From the NCBI GenBank assembly GCA_913056125.1, contig CAJXNC010000006.1:1-64000 (forward strand): a stretch of 64,000 bases of DNA, written 5' to 3'. This stretch comes from an uncultured Altererythrobacter sp. (GTDB lineage: Bacteria > Pseudomonadota > Alphaproteobacteria > Sphingomonadales > Sphingomonadaceae). Both the position numbers and the translations under genes were made by a program. Under the pieces are notes generated by a model. It saw only the letters and a list, made by a program, of their open reading frames with translations, was not told the origin of the DNA and made no database searches. Below are positions 38,047 to 47,588 of the stretch, piece after piece (the first letter of the stretch is position 1; every line of letters starts with the position of its first letter).

Positions 38047-39090
38047 ATGCGCGTTGTTTCCGGCATCCAGCCAACCGGCAAGCCCCATCTCGGCAACTAC
38101 CTTGGCGCCATCCGCAATTACGTGAAGCTGCAGGACGAGGCCGTGGCCGCAGGCGGCGAATGCCTGATCTTCCTGGCCGACCTCCACGCCATTTCCATGC
38201 CGCACGACCCGAAGGAACTGCATGCGAGCACGCTCGAGCTGGTCGCCACCTTGGTCGCCTGCGGCGTCGATCCGAACAAGGCGATCCTGTTCAACCAGGC
38301 GCAGGTTCCCGCCCATGCCGAGCTGCAATGGCTGCTCAACGGTACCGCGCGGATGGGCTGGCTCAACCGCATGACGCAGTTCAAGGACAAAAGCGGCAAG
38401 AACCGCGAAGGCGCCAGCGTCGCCCTGTTCACCTACCCTGTGCTGCAGGCAGCCGACGTTCTGCTCTACCAGGCCACGCATGTGCCGGTTGGCGAGGACC
38501 AGAAGCAGCATCTCGAGCTGGCACGCGACATCGCGCAGAAGTTCAACATGGATTTCGTGCCCGGCTATGGCGACGAGAAGGACCCGAAGCCCGGCGTCTT
38601 CACCCTGCCCGATCCGATCATCCCGCCTGAAGCGGCGCGCATCATGAGCCTTCGCGACGGATCGGCAAAGATGAGCAAGTCCGATCCGTCGGAGATGAGC
38701 CGCATCAACCTCTCGGACGAGGCGGACGAGATGGCCAAGAAGGTCAAGAAGGCCAGGACCGATCCCGAACCGCTGCCTTCCGAACTGGAAGGGCTGGAGG
38801 ACCGGCCCGAAGCGCTCAACCTCGTCACCATCTATGCTGCCTTGGCACAGACGACTCCCGACAAGGTACTGGGTGATTTTGGGGGGCAGGGTTTCGGCGT
38901 GTTCAAGCCCGCGCTGGCCGAACTGATGGTCGAGACGCTCGGCCCCATCCGCGATCGTTTCGTCGAGTTGAAGGCCGATCGCGAGGCCCTCGACGCGATC
39001 CTGGCGCGCGGCGCCTACCAGGCACGCGAAATCGGAATTCCCACGCTCGCCGCAGCCTACAAGGCGCTCGGACTGGTGCGTGGCCGCTAA
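38047..39090 (+). CDS. trpS: Tryptophanyl-tRNA synthetase
   Basis: 347 residues. Class I enzyme that charges tRNA-Trp. The N-terminal signature GIQPTGKPHLGNYLGAI holds the HIGH-type motif, GEDQKQHLELARDIA the dimer-interface helix, and KMSKS is at about residues 208-212. A GAAAGAGAA site precedes the start. Preceded by the candidate Trp leader; the stop lies about 160 bases before the next gene. Confidence 0.97.
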   Translation: MRVVSGIQPTGKPHLGNYLGAIRNYVKLQDEAVAAGGECLIFLADLHAISMPHDPKELHASTLELVATLVACGVDPNKAILFNQAQVPAHAELQWLLNGTARMGWLNRMTQFKDKSGKNREGASVALFTYPVLQAADVLLYQATHVPVGEDQKQHLELARDIAQKFNMDFVPGYGDEKDPKPGVFTLPDPIIPPEAARIMSLRDGSAKMSKSDPSEMSRINLSDEADEMAKKVKKARTDPEPLPSELEGLEDRPEALNLVTIYAALAQTTPDKVLGDFGGQGFGVFKPALAELMVETLGPIRDRFVELKADREALDAILARGAYQAREIGIPTLAAAYKALGLVRGR

Positions 39091-39247
39091 GGCATTGAGT
39101 CAACGCACTGTAACTACTGATTTATCCTGCGGAACCATTCAAGCTCGGTTCAGCCCGCCATTGCTATTGCACCGGCCATAGTGAAGACTTGTGCACCTCC
39201 AGCATGAGAGGCAGCGCGGGCGAAGCAAAGGTCGTGAAAGTATAGCC

Positions 39248-39967
39248 ATGAAGACATTGAGCCATTTGACGCGTGCGGCCAAGACCGCGCTGGCCGGAAT
39301 GCTGCTCGCGGGCCTTGCTGCCTGCGGCGCACCCAGTTTCCGCGCCGATGTGTCGCGTTTCCTCTCGCAGCTTCCCGCCCCGCAGGGCCAGAGCTTCGCC
39401 GTGGTCGCCGAAGACCCCTCGCTTGCCGGGGGCCTCGAATTCGCACTCTATGCCGATTACGTCGAACAGCACATGGCAGAGCTCGGCTACAGGCAGGCCG
39501 CCTCGCCCGAAGCAGCGACATTGCTGGTGCGCTTCGATTACGGCGTCGATACGGGTCGCGAGCGCGTCTACACCAGCAATTGGGGCTATCGCCGCGATCC
39601 CTTCTACCGCCCGTGGTATAGCTATACGCCCGTCGCCTATCGCGATGCCGACGGCAATCCGCGCGTCGCCTACGTCCCCACGCGGACGTGGAACTATTAC
39701 GACCCCTTCTACGACAGCTATTATGGTCGCGGCGTGGACAGCTACACTGTCTTCACCAGCGGGATCGACTTGAAGATCGACGATGCGGCGAGCGGTGAGC
39801 GCCTGTTCGAAGGTCGCGCCGAAGCACTCTCGACCACCAATCGCCTGCAATATCTGATCCCGAACCTGATCGAAGCCATGTTCACCGATTTCCCCGGCAA
39901 TTCGGGAGAGACGGTGCGCATTTCAATTGCCCCTGAAGACCAGCCGGTCCAGCGCAGCGAACGCTAG
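39248..39967 (+). CDS. DUF4136 domain lipoprotein
   Basis: 239 residues from ATG 39248. Lipoprotein signal with lipobox LAAC (Cys about 26). The body has the DUF4136 pattern: a strand-rich domain (SFAVVAEDP, EFALYADYVEQHMAELGY, ATLLVRFDYGVD) with an inserted Tyr/Trp-rich segment (residues about 115-170, many Y, W, P) and a C-terminal IDDAASGERLFEGRAEA. Exported, probably outer-membrane associated; function unknown. Followed by a strong hairpin. Confidence 0.75.
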   Translation: MKTLSHLTRAAKTALAGMLLAGLAACGAPSFRADVSRFLSQLPAPQGQSFAVVAEDPSLAGGLEFALYADYVEQHMAELGYRQAASPEAATLLVRFDYGVDTGRERVYTSNWGYRRDPFYRPWYSYTPVAYRDADGNPRVAYVPTRTWNYYDPFYDSYYGRGVDSYTVFTSGIDLKIDDAASGERLFEGRAEALSTTNRLQYLIPNLIEAMFTDFPGNSGETVRISIAPEDQPVQRSER

Positions 39968-39983
39968 AAACGTATAACGAGAT

Positions 39984-40024
39984 CGGGGCGGACTTCCCGT
40001 TGCGGGATGTCCGCCCCGCCCGTT
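39984..40024 (+). terminator. Hairpin after the DUF4136 gene
   Basis: Outer stem CGGGGCGGAC (39984-39993) with GTCCGCCCCG (40009-40018) is perfect over 10 bp, and the loop holds an inner 4-bp stem (CCCG / CGGG). The following bases are only weakly T-rich (CCCGTTTG). Lies between convergent genes and may serve both strands. Confidence 0.6.
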
Positions 40025-40029
40025 TGCGC

Positions 40030-40287
40030 CTAACGATTATCGAGCTGGCCGCGGACTGCCGCCAGCCCGTCGCGAGTAATGCGATAGGCACCCCCGCCCT
40101 TGCTGGCGATCAGCCGCCTTCGCCTCAGCCGCGCAAAGACAGGCAGGCTGCAATCGGCAAGGCGGAACCCTTCCCGGCTGAAGCAGTCGACCTCCACGAT
40201 CTTGCCGCGATCATCCTTGATATGCTGGATCCGCCCACCCTGGGCGAGCGCGTGCAGCACGCGCTGTTCGTATTTCGAAATGTTCAA
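40030..40287 (-). CDS. YjhX family (UPF0386) protein, putative toxin
   Basis: 85 residues, the family's usual length. It matches UPF0386/YjhX closely: [49 protein letters not shown] and the terminal QLDNR. The start must be TTG at 40287 to give the conserved MN(I/L)S N-terminus; no in-frame ATG or GTG fits. E. coli YjhX is described as a toxin paired with the acetyltransferase YjhQ, but no such partner is adjacent here, so a toxin role is uncertain. Confidence 0.82.
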   Translation of the reverse strand: MNISKYEQRVLHALAQGGRIQHIKDDRGKIVEVDCFSREGFRLADCSLPVFARLRRRRLIASKGGGAYRITRDGLAAVRGQLDNR

Positions 40288-40485
40288 TGGATTGTTCCAT
40301 GTGCTGGAATGCCGGCCATGCGCAGGGGCGTGCCGCTGCCAGCCAGGCAGCTGCCTTGCGCGCCTCAAGCCTGCCGCATGCCAGCGGCAGACTTCGTCAG
40401 CGGGAAACAATCTCGAACATAAAACCCTTCGGTCGGTTGATGGCCCGCCCTAGTCCGGCTCTGGCCCGAGGGTCAAGCCGCAGCC

Positions 40486-41475
40486 TTATTCTTCCGCGCG
40501 AACCGAGGTGCGGGCGAAATCGGTGGCGGCCCCGCTCGGTGCGCGGAAGCCGAGCGCCTCGATCTCGTGCACCATACCGTCTGCGCCTACCTTCCAGATA
40601 TGCGCCGCGACATTGTCCCACGGCTCATAACCCAGATCCTCGACCGAACGCATGGTCACCGTGCCATCCATGCTGGTAATAGGATAGGGTTCGAAATCCA
40701 TCGGGTGCTGGAGCGAGGAAAATCCCATGGCGAGGCCCGTCACCGGATCCGCCGCGAACACGAAGCGATCACCGATGGTAGTGATATAGGCCATCACTCC
40801 GGCCGAGAGCTGGCCGGCGCAATCGCTGGCGATGGGCGGGACATCGCTATTGGGGCCATTCCCTGCTTTGGGTCCGGAGGTAATGATGCCGTTCTCGTGC
40901 CGCTCGCAGTCCTCGGCAAAGGGCATGAGCGAGCCGTCATTGTCATCCACCGCGTCGTAATAGCTGGCCCCGATACGCACGAGTTCGTCATGCGGCAGGC
41001 GCGCCTCTTCGGGAACCTCGCTGACAAGACCAGCACGCGGGGCGGCGAGATTCTCCTCCATGCCTGCCGCAGGTGCCACCACGCGATGTTCGATCTCGGT
41101 GATCTGCCCATCCTCGAGCTTGAGGCGGACAGCAAGCATGGTCGGCTCGCCCGCATTGCCGATCATGCCGAACCAGCCAACGCTCTGCCATTCTTCGTCC
41201 GGCACGGTAATGGCGAAGTCGGTGGCGCCGGAGGTTGCGGTCTCCCACAGGCCCTCGCCCACATCCATCGCCTCGATATTCTCAACAAAGGCGACATTCT
41301 CGGCCAGCGGCAGGCCCGAGGGATCGTGCGTGGCGAGGGCCGCAACATAGTCTCCCGCGAGCTGGACCAGGCAGGAACGGTCGCACGTGGGCGCATCCGC
41401 CTCCACCGCGCTATCCGTGCAACCTGCCAGCGCGATTGCCGACATCGAAACCAGTGCTGGAACCCAACGCATCAT
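40486..41475 (-). CDS. Hypothetical lipoprotein with NTF2-like character
   Basis: 329 residues from ATG 41475 (a second ATG follows directly); GAAGGGGAG upstream supports the start. Lipoprotein signal with lipobox ALAGC. Two regions look like SnoaL/NTF2-type modules (YVAALATHDPSGLPLAENVAFVEN ... MLAVRLKLEDGQITEIEHRVV), which are common in exported hypothetical proteins. No enzyme motif recognised. It follows dut by about 50 bases on the same strand. Confidence 0.65.
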   Translation of the reverse strand: MMRWVPALVSMSAIALAGCTDSAVEADAPTCDRSCLVQLAGDYVAALATHDPSGLPLAENVAFVENIEAMDVGEGLWETATSGATDFAITVPDEEWQSVGWFGMIGNAGEPTMLAVRLKLEDGQITEIEHRVVAPAAGMEENLAAPRAGLVSEVPEEARLPHDELVRIGASYYDAVDDNDGSLMPFAEDCERHENGIITSGPKAGNGPNSDVPPIASDCAGQLSAGVMAYITTIGDRFVFAADPVTGLAMGFSSLQHPMDFEPYPITSMDGTVTMRSVEDLGYEPWDNVAAHIWKVGADGMVHEIEALGFRAPSGAATDFARTSVRAEE

Positions 41476-41526
41476 CCACTCCCCTTCATTCTCTGGAGAA
41501 TGGTTAGCATGCAAAGCAGTTTGCTC

Positions 41527-41985
41527 CTAGAGCTTCGCGTGTCCCCCGGTCGAGCCGAAGCCGCCCTCGCCGCGCTGCGTGGAATCGAGCTCTTCCACCT
41601 CGTGCCAGCGGGCGAGCGTCACCGGCGAGACCACCAGCTGGGCGATGCGGTCGCCGCGCTGGACTGCGAAATTGTCATCCGAATGGTTGATCAGGATGAC
41701 CTTCAGCTCGCCGCGATAGTCGGAGTCGATCGTGCCGGGCGTATTGGGCACGGAAATGCCGTGCTTGAGCGCGAGGCCCGAACGCGGGCGGACCTGGATC
41801 TCGTATCCGGGCGGGATCGCCACGGCGAGGCCGGTGCCTACGGCCTGCCGTGCCCCCGGGCGCAGGATAACGTTCTCGGCCGACAGCACATCCATGCCTG
41901 CCGCGCCCTGCGTGGCATAGCCGGGAAGGTCGAGACCGTGGCCATGTGGAAGCCGCTTGATGCGGACGGGGACGGATTCAGCCAT
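41527..41985 (-). CDS. dut: dUTP diphosphatase
   Basis: 152 residues. Hydrolyses dUTP to dUMP, keeping uracil out of DNA. All five trimeric dUTPase motifs are present: [33 protein letters not shown] and [10 protein letters not shown]. Start overlaps the end of coaBC by 8 bases, the usual coaBC-dut pairing. Confidence 0.97.
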   Translation of the reverse strand: MAESVPVRIKRLPHGHGLDLPGYATQGAAGMDVLSAENVILRPGARQAVGTGLAVAIPPGYEIQVRPRSGLALKHGISVPNTPGTIDSDYRGELKVILINHSDDNFAVQRGDRIAQLVVSPVTLARWHEVEELDSTQRGEGGFGSTGGHAKL

Positions 41986-43681
41986 CCACGGTCTCGAGCT
42001 GGTTGGCGATTGCCTCTACCAGTTTCCACGCCACATCCACCTTGCTCATAGGCTCCCAGTCCTCGACTTTTCTTTCGCGCACGATGTGCACGGTATTGTT
42101 GGTGCCGCCCATCACGTCGCCCGATACGTCATTGGCAACGATCCAGTCGACACCCTTGCTCTTGCGTTTCTTGCGCGCGTTCTCGATCACATTGTCGGTC
42201 TCTGCAGCAAAGCCGATCAGCAGGTCGGGCCGCTTGGAATGGGCGGCGACCATGGCGAGGATATCGGGATTCTCGGTCAGCAGCAGGGCCGGCGGGGCGG
42301 AACCGCGCTTCTTGATCTTATGGCCATGCACATCCTTGCTTCGCCAGTCGGCCACGGCAGCCACCATGACCGCACAATCGGCGGGCAGGGCCTCCTTCAC
42401 CACCTTCGCCATCTCCTCCGCGCTCTCTACATCGATACGATCGACGCCAAGCGGCGTTTCGATATGCACCGGTCCGGAAACCAGCGTCACCCGCGCGCCC
42501 GCGGCGGCGGCGGCGGCGGCAATCGCAAAGCCCTGGCGGCCGGATGAACGATTGGCGAGATAGCGCACCGGATCGATCGCCTCGTGCGTCGGCCCGGCGG
42601 TAACCAGCACGTGCTTGCCGTAAAGCGGTCGGTGCTTGGGATCGTCATCGAAGGCGGGCTGACCCTCGAGAATATCGACCCGCTCCTTTGCCACGCTCGT
42701 GACAAGCTTCTTTGGTCCCGAAGGGACTTGTTCCTCTTCCCCCGCAAGGCCGATGACAGGCGCGGCAGCTTCCTCTCCCTCGAAAGGCTGCGGTGCGCTC
42801 TGGCGGGCATTGACTTCGTGATTGATGGCTTCGCGATCGGTCGGCGGCGCGGCAGAGGCGCTGCCCTTCTTCGCCAGGATCGGTCCGGCGTCCGAGGTGT
42901 CGGGTTCGGGCAGTTCGGGGCCGATATATTCGCCATCGGGCAATTCGTCTTCGCCCAGATCAATATCGGCCTCGTCTTCGGATATCTTGCGCGGGGTCGA
43001 ACGCTGGATGAGCGAGCCAAGCATACCGGCAAGGCCGCCACCCTTGGACGGGGTTTCGCTCGCTTCGTCGGGCTCCTCGTCCTCGGGCTCCATCGCGCGG
43101 AGATATTCGTTGATCTGCAGGGCACCCGCTTCGCCCGGGTCGAGGCCGAGCATGTCGGCAATCTCGAGCCAGACCATTTCGGGTTCGGGCAGGCGGCCCG
43201 GGCCGAACTCGCCGCAGGCCATCGTGCCGACATCGGGCTGCATAACTGTCACCCCGGCTTCACGCAGCTGGGCGACGTTGCGCATGGTGGATTCGTGTTC
43301 CCACATGCGCACATTCATCGCCGGGACCGCCAGGACGGGTTTGTCCGTGGCAAGCAGCAGCGTGGTGCCGAGATCGTCTGCGATACCGGCATTCATCTTG
43401 GCCAGCAGGTCCGCCGTGGCGGGACAGACGACCACAAGATCGGCATCGCGCGAAAGCTGGATATGGCCGATTTCCGCCTCGTTCTTGAGGTCCCAGAGCG
43501 AGGTATGCACCTGGCTGCCCGAAAGCGCGGCGAGCGCCATGGGTGTGACGAATTGCGCCCCGCCCTGCGTCAGCACGCAGGTGACTTCGCCTCCGCCCTT
43601 CTTGATCAGGCGGACCAGTTCGCACGACTTGTAGGCGGCAATTCCGCCGCCAACGACAAGCAGGATGCGTGGGTTGGCCAT
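41978..43681 (-). CDS. coaBC: Bifunctional phosphopantothenoylcysteine synthetase/decarboxylase with long linker
   Basis: 567 residues from MANPRILL, against about 400 in most bacteria. CoaC (1-185) shows the flavin fold GGGIAAYKS, His73 in [13 protein letters not shown] (Asn123) and catalytic Cys156 in [12 protein letters not shown]. CoaB (from about 354) shows [25 protein letters not shown], the dimer Lys-Lys-Arg region and TNNTVHIV. Between them lies an acidic, Pro/Glu/Asp-rich linker of about 165 residues. The two steps form 4'-phosphopantetheine for coenzyme A. An upstream in-frame start (43723) is less likely. Confidence 0.93.
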   Translation of the reverse strand: MANPRILLVVGGGIAAYKSCELVRLIKKGGGEVTCVLTQGGAQFVTPMALAALSGSQVHTSLWDLKNEAEIGHIQLSRDADLVVVCPATADLLAKMNAGIADDLGTTLLLATDKPVLAVPAMNVRMWEHESTMRNVAQLREAGVTVMQPDVGTMACGEFGPGRLPEPEMVWLEIADMLGLDPGEAGALQINEYLRAMEPEDEEPDEASETPSKGGGLAGMLGSLIQRSTPRKISEDEADIDLGEDELPDGEYIGPELPEPDTSDAGPILAKKGSASAAPPTDREAINHEVNARQSAPQPFEGEEAAAPVIGLAGEEEQVPSGPKKLVTSVAKERVDILEGQPAFDDDPKHRPLYGKHVLVTAGPTHEAIDPVRYLANRSSGRQGFAIAAAAAAAGARVTLVSGPVHIETPLGVDRIDVESAEEMAKVVKEALPADCAVMVAAVADWRSKDVHGHKIKKRGSAPPALLLTENPDILAMVAAHSKRPDLLIGFAAETDNVIENARKKRKSKGVDWIVANDVSGDVMGGTNNTVHIVRERKVEDWEPMSKVDVAWKLVEAIANQLETVDG

Positions 43682-43768
43682 GTTTTCGTCCCGGTCCTTT
43701 ACGAGGATCTGTTCTTGCAGCAAGCCTGGCTCCGCGGATTACGAAGCACTCGCCTTGCCCCAATATGG

Positions 43769-44875
43769 TTAAGATTGGCTTGTTTTCGTCCCTTTGGCAA
43801 TTTGCAGCAAGTCGAGCAGCGCGCGCGGCACAAGCGCCAGTCCTGCAGCATAGGCCGGCAGCAGCAGCATGACCCAATAGAAGTTATTGGTCCGCGCGAA
43901 GATCGAGACGGCGAGACAAAAACCGATGAACCAGAGGCTGGCGAACAGGCCGAGCCTGCCGCCCAGCCCGATCCAACCCAGCAAGGCGATCAAGGCTATC
44001 GGCGCGGCGATGCCAACGGGAAGGAACAGCAGCGGCGTGAGCTTCGCCAGGGCAAGGATCGCCAGTTGCGGACCGCTGAATGCATCCCAGCCTGGAGAAA
44101 CGAGGTCATCTGGCAGGCGATGCGCGGCAACGCCCTGGGCGTGAAGCCACATGCCAACGGCGAACACCAAGAGGAGCGCCGCGATCGCTGCCGCTTCCTT
44201 CCAGCTTCTTCGAGAAAGCGCGAAGGCTCCCCAAAGCAGGATGAAGGGCAGGGCAAGTTCGCGGACCGCCAGCGCCGCCGCTGCAAGGAGCAGGCTCGGC
44301 CACCAGCGATTCTCCCGATAGACACCCATGGCGACGGTCAGCAGCGCGCCCGCGACAAGCTCGTGCCACAGCAAGGCGCGCGGATCGAACAGGCCTGCAG
44401 TACTGACGAAGAGGATGACCGCTGCCGCGAAGTTCTCCGCCCTGGTCGCCAGAGGTGCCAGCGCGCCGATCCAGCCGAGGATCATGGCAATCAGCAGCAA
44501 TAGCGCGATCGGAGTCCAAGCGGTGTCGCTCACCATGCTGTCAAGCACTGCGAGCGTCGGCAGGCGCACGGTGACAAAGGGGATGGTAGGATAGTTGTTT
44601 TGACGCTGCTCGGACATGGCGGCCTGGTAGTAGTTCTCGCCTTCCTGGTAGCGCTCATGCACACGCAAATAGAGCTCGATATCGCCGATCTGGTCGCCCG
44701 ACATGCTCGCCACCCGCTCGGCATCTGTGGCGGCAAGGCTCGTTGCTGCATAGCTCGCCCAGCCAAGCGCGAGCACGAGGGCCAGCAGCAAGCCGATCGC
44801 CTGCCCGCGCGACAGCCGGCGCAGTGGTCGCCCGAGCGAACACCACCAGCCAACAGGATCGCGCACCATGCTCAT
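43769..44875 (-). CDS. Multi-pass membrane protein, paralogue of the next gene upstream
   Basis: 368 residues from ATG 44875 (44869 also possible). About nine membrane helices. After the first helix comes an extracytoplasmic stretch with ERYQEGENYYQAAMSEQRQ and VRLPTL, then helices and a C-terminal NNFYWVMLLLPAYAAGLALVPRAL. These segments recur in the neighbouring gene, so the two are tandem paralogues. The layout resembles GT-C or DUF2029-type integral glycosyltransferases, but I see no certain catalytic motif. Confidence 0.72.
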   Translation of the reverse strand: MSMVRDPVGWWCSLGRPLRRLSRGQAIGLLLALVLALGWASYAATSLAATDAERVASMSGDQIGDIELYLRVHERYQEGENYYQAAMSEQRQNNYPTIPFVTVRLPTLAVLDSMVSDTAWTPIALLLLIAMILGWIGALAPLATRAENFAAAVILFVSTAGLFDPRALLWHELVAGALLTVAMGVYRENRWWPSLLLAAAALAVRELALPFILLWGAFALSRRSWKEAAAIAALLLVFAVGMWLHAQGVAAHRLPDDLVSPGWDAFSGPQLAILALAKLTPLLFLPVGIAAPIALIALLGWIGLGGRLGLFASLWFIGFCLAVSIFARTNNFYWVMLLLPAYAAGLALVPRALLDLLQIAKGTKTSQS

Positions 44876-44906
44876 ACCGGCAGTGTGGCTCGGCACTTGC
44901 ACACCC

Positions 44907-46043
44907 TCAATGGCCGCGTGCGGAATTCCACAGCGATCTGAGCGCGCGCGGGAGGAATGCGAGGCCGACGAACCAGGCCGGCGCGACCACCAGCCCCCAG
45001 TAGAAATTGTTGTCGCGTCCGGCGAACATGAAGAAGACGCCATAGCCGACGAAGAGCAGCAGGGCGAACAGGCCCATATCGCTCTTCCATCCGGCCCAGC
45101 CGAGCAGCGGCAGCAACACGATGGGAGCTGCCAGCCATCCGGGTAACAGGTGCAGGACGGAGGAATTGACCATGTTCGCAGTCCAGCCGCCCAGTCCGCG
45201 AAAGACGAGCCAGGAGGGTGAGGTCGGGTCGCTGTCGGAAACGTAGTCGCTCACATTGGAGAGGTGCAGCGCCAAAGCGAGGATGAAGAGCAGCACCAGC
45301 GCCGCCCATGCGGCAAGTTCGCGCCAGTCGCGGCGGAATGCAGCCAGCGCGCCCATCAGCAAAACGAAGGGCAGCGCATGTTCGCGGATCGCCAGCGCGG
45401 CAGCAGCGGCCAGCCAGGAGAGCGCCCATTTGTCGCGCCGGTGCAGGCCGAAGGATAACGCCAGCAAAACGCCGGCCCAGACCTCGTGCAAGGCCAGATA
45501 TTGCGGCTTCAACCCGATCATCGTGCCGACCACCAACAACAGCAGGGCGATGGGTCGGTTTTCCTCGCCGCCCGGCTCGTCGTCCAGTCGCCGCCACCAG
45601 GCCAGCAGCGTCGCCAATCCGAGCAAGGCAGCAAGCGCGATCAGACCGCCCTGCCCCAGCCAAGCGGTGAGAAAGGCCAGCGTCGGCAGGCGGACGGCAA
45701 GACCGGGACGGACAGGAAAGTCGCGCGCACGCTGTTCTTCCACGGCGACGGCATAGTAGTTCTCGCCATCGGCGACGCGCTCGGCAATGCGGTCATAGAG
45801 CTGCAGGTCGGTATCGCGCTCGTCTTCCCCATCGGCGAATTCGGTGTTCACCACCTCTTCGACCAGTTCCTCGACAAGCTCTCCCTCGGGCGGCGTAACA
45901 CGCTCGGGATCGATATCGGACCGGTCGGTCAGGACGGCAAGCACCAGCAGCAGGGCAAAGCCTGCCAGGACCAGTATCGCCGCTCCAGGTGCCCAATGGG
46001 CGAAGCGGTCCCACTTAGGAGCGCGCCCCCTTAACCCAACCAT
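44907..46043 (-). CDS. Multi-pass membrane protein, tandem paralogue, GT-C-like layout
   Basis: 378 residues with about nine helices. The first helix is followed by an acidic segment (ELVEELVEEVVNTEFADGEDE) and the shared motif ERVADGENYYAVAVEEQRARDFP ... AVRLPTL; the C-terminus repeats NNFYWGLVVAPAWFVGLAFLPRAL. His and Glu residues near helix starts (ALHEVWAGV, AIREHALPF) are conserved between the copies and could be functional. Its start overlaps the ubiB stop by 13 bases. Possibly acts on lipid-linked sugars; unproven. Confidence 0.72.
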   Translation of the reverse strand: MVGLRGRAPKWDRFAHWAPGAAILVLAGFALLLVLAVLTDRSDIDPERVTPPEGELVEELVEEVVNTEFADGEDERDTDLQLYDRIAERVADGENYYAVAVEEQRARDFPVRPGLAVRLPTLAFLTAWLGQGGLIALAALLGLATLLAWWRRLDDEPGGEENRPIALLLLVVGTMIGLKPQYLALHEVWAGVLLALSFGLHRRDKWALSWLAAAAALAIREHALPFVLLMGALAAFRRDWRELAAWAALVLLFILALALHLSNVSDYVSDSDPTSPSWLVFRGLGGWTANMVNSSVLHLLPGWLAAPIVLLPLLGWAGWKSDMGLFALLLFVGYGVFFMFAGRDNNFYWGLVVAPAWFVGLAFLPRALRSLWNSARGH

Positions 46044-47587
46044 CCGAGTGCCACGCCTCCCCAGATCGCTGCGCCACCGAGCACGGCTGCCACTATATAG
46101 CCGAGCCAGCCACGGCCCTCACGCCGGCGCCGCTCCCAGACCAGTTCGATATCAGGCAAAGGCGGCGGCTCGGGCGCGCCGCCCTTGGGCGGAAATTGCT
46201 CTTCCAGTCGGCGGACCAGCGCCGGGATCCTGAGCAAGGTGTCCGTGTCTTCGCGAATCCTGTCCGCCAGTGCGCTTTCCGGGCCCAGTTCGTCGCGGAT
46301 CCAGCTCTTCACATAGGGCGCGGAAACGTCCCACATGTTGATTTCCGGATGCAGCTGGGTGGCGATCCCCTCGACCATGACCATGGTCTTTTGCAGTAGC
46401 AGCAGATGCGGCTGCGTCTGCATGTCGAAATCGCGGGTAATGGCAAACAGCCCGTCGAGCATCTGCCCGACCGAAAGTTCGCTCACCGGCTTGCCGCGCA
46501 TCGGCTCGCCTACCGCACGCAAAGCGGTCGCGAACTCGTCCACCGAATGGTAGCTCGGCACGTATTGCGCCTCGAAATGGATCTCGGCCACGCGTTTGTA
46601 ATTGCCCGTGGTGAGGCCGTAGAGGATTTCCCCCAGCCATTGCCGGGCACGCCGGTCGATCCGGCCCATGATCCCGAAATCGATGGCCACGATCGTGCCA
46701 TCGCCTTTCACGAACAGATTGCCCTGGTGCATGTCGGCATGAAAATAGCCGCCGCTGATCGCCTGCGTCAGGAAAGCGAGAACGAGCCGCCGCGCAAGAT
46801 CGGGCAAGTCGTGTCCGACTGCTTGCAGCTCTTCTACTTTGCTGATCTTGATCCCGTCTATCCACTCGATCGTCAGCACCCGGCCATTGGTGCGGTCCCA
46901 ATCGATGGCCGGAACCTCGTAGTCGTGGATGCCGCGCATCGATTCCGCCAGTTCGGATGCGGAAGCTGCCTCGCGCCTCAAGTCCAGCTCGCGATTGGTC
47001 CAGCGCTTGAAATTGGCAATAGTCAGCGCAGGTCGCAGCCGCGACGCTTCACCGCCCAGAGCCTCGAGATGCGCCGCCGCCCATTCATAGGTGGCAATAT
47101 CCTTGGCAAAGCGCTCGCGAATGCCCGGGCGCAGGACCTTGATCGCCACCGTGCGGCCATCGGTCGTAACGCCCTTGTGGACCTGCGCGATACTGGCCGC
47201 GCCAACCGGCTCGGGATCGATTTCGGCAAATAGATCGGAAACCGGGCGCTCGAAACTCGCAGCAATCTGCGCCTCGATCTTCTCGAAAGGAACGGGTGGC
47301 AAAGCGTCCTGCAAGCTTAGCAGGTTGCGTGCAGCCTCTTCGCCGACAAGATCGGGCCTCGTCGCCAGCGTCTGTCCCAACTTGATCGCCGCGGGGCCGA
47401 TCTCCTGAAAGGCGCTGGCATAATCCGGCGTCTTCGGCTGCATTGTGCCGAAGCGGGCGATCCTGACCAGCCGGCGGACTTGCGGAGGCGTATTGGGATC
47501 GGCCTCGATCCCGCGCAGCGCACCGTGACGCGCCAGCGTGCGGCCCCATTTGAGCAGCCGGAAGATATGCGTTGCAGGACGGGTCAA
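46031..47587 (-). CDS. ubiB: UbiB-family atypical kinase, ubiquinone biosynthesis
   Basis: 518 residues from TTG 47587, chosen because GGAAGG precedes it and the family start TRPATHIFRLLKWGRTL follows; the frame's earlier codons overlap ubiE. Hallmarks: the KxGQ motif (IKLGQTLATRPDL), the Ala-rich loop VGAASIAQVHKG replacing the usual P-loop, catalytic-type AIKVLRPG, HADMHQGNLF and IDFGIMG. Two C-terminal helices anchor it in the membrane. ADCK/UbiB proteins are ATPases needed for coenzyme Q synthesis. One base separates it from ubiE. Confidence 0.95.
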   Translation of the reverse strand: MTRPATHIFRLLKWGRTLARHGALRGIEADPNTPPQVRRLVRIARFGTMQPKTPDYASAFQEIGPAAIKLGQTLATRPDLVGEEAARNLLSLQDALPPVPFEKIEAQIAASFERPVSDLFAEIDPEPVGAASIAQVHKGVTTDGRTVAIKVLRPGIRERFAKDIATYEWAAAHLEALGGEASRLRPALTIANFKRWTNRELDLRREAASASELAESMRGIHDYEVPAIDWDRTNGRVLTIEWIDGIKISKVEELQAVGHDLPDLARRLVLAFLTQAISGGYFHADMHQGNLFVKGDGTIVAIDFGIMGRIDRRARQWLGEILYGLTTGNYKRVAEIHFEAQYVPSYHSVDEFATALRAVGEPMRGKPVSELSVGQMLDGLFAITRDFDMQTQPHLLLLQKTMVMVEGIATQLHPEINMWDVSAPYVKSWIRDELGPESALADRIREDTDTLLRIPALVRRLEEQFPPKGGAPEPPPLPDIELVWERRRREGRGWLGYIVAAVLGGAAIWGGVALGWLG

Positions 47588-47588
47588 A

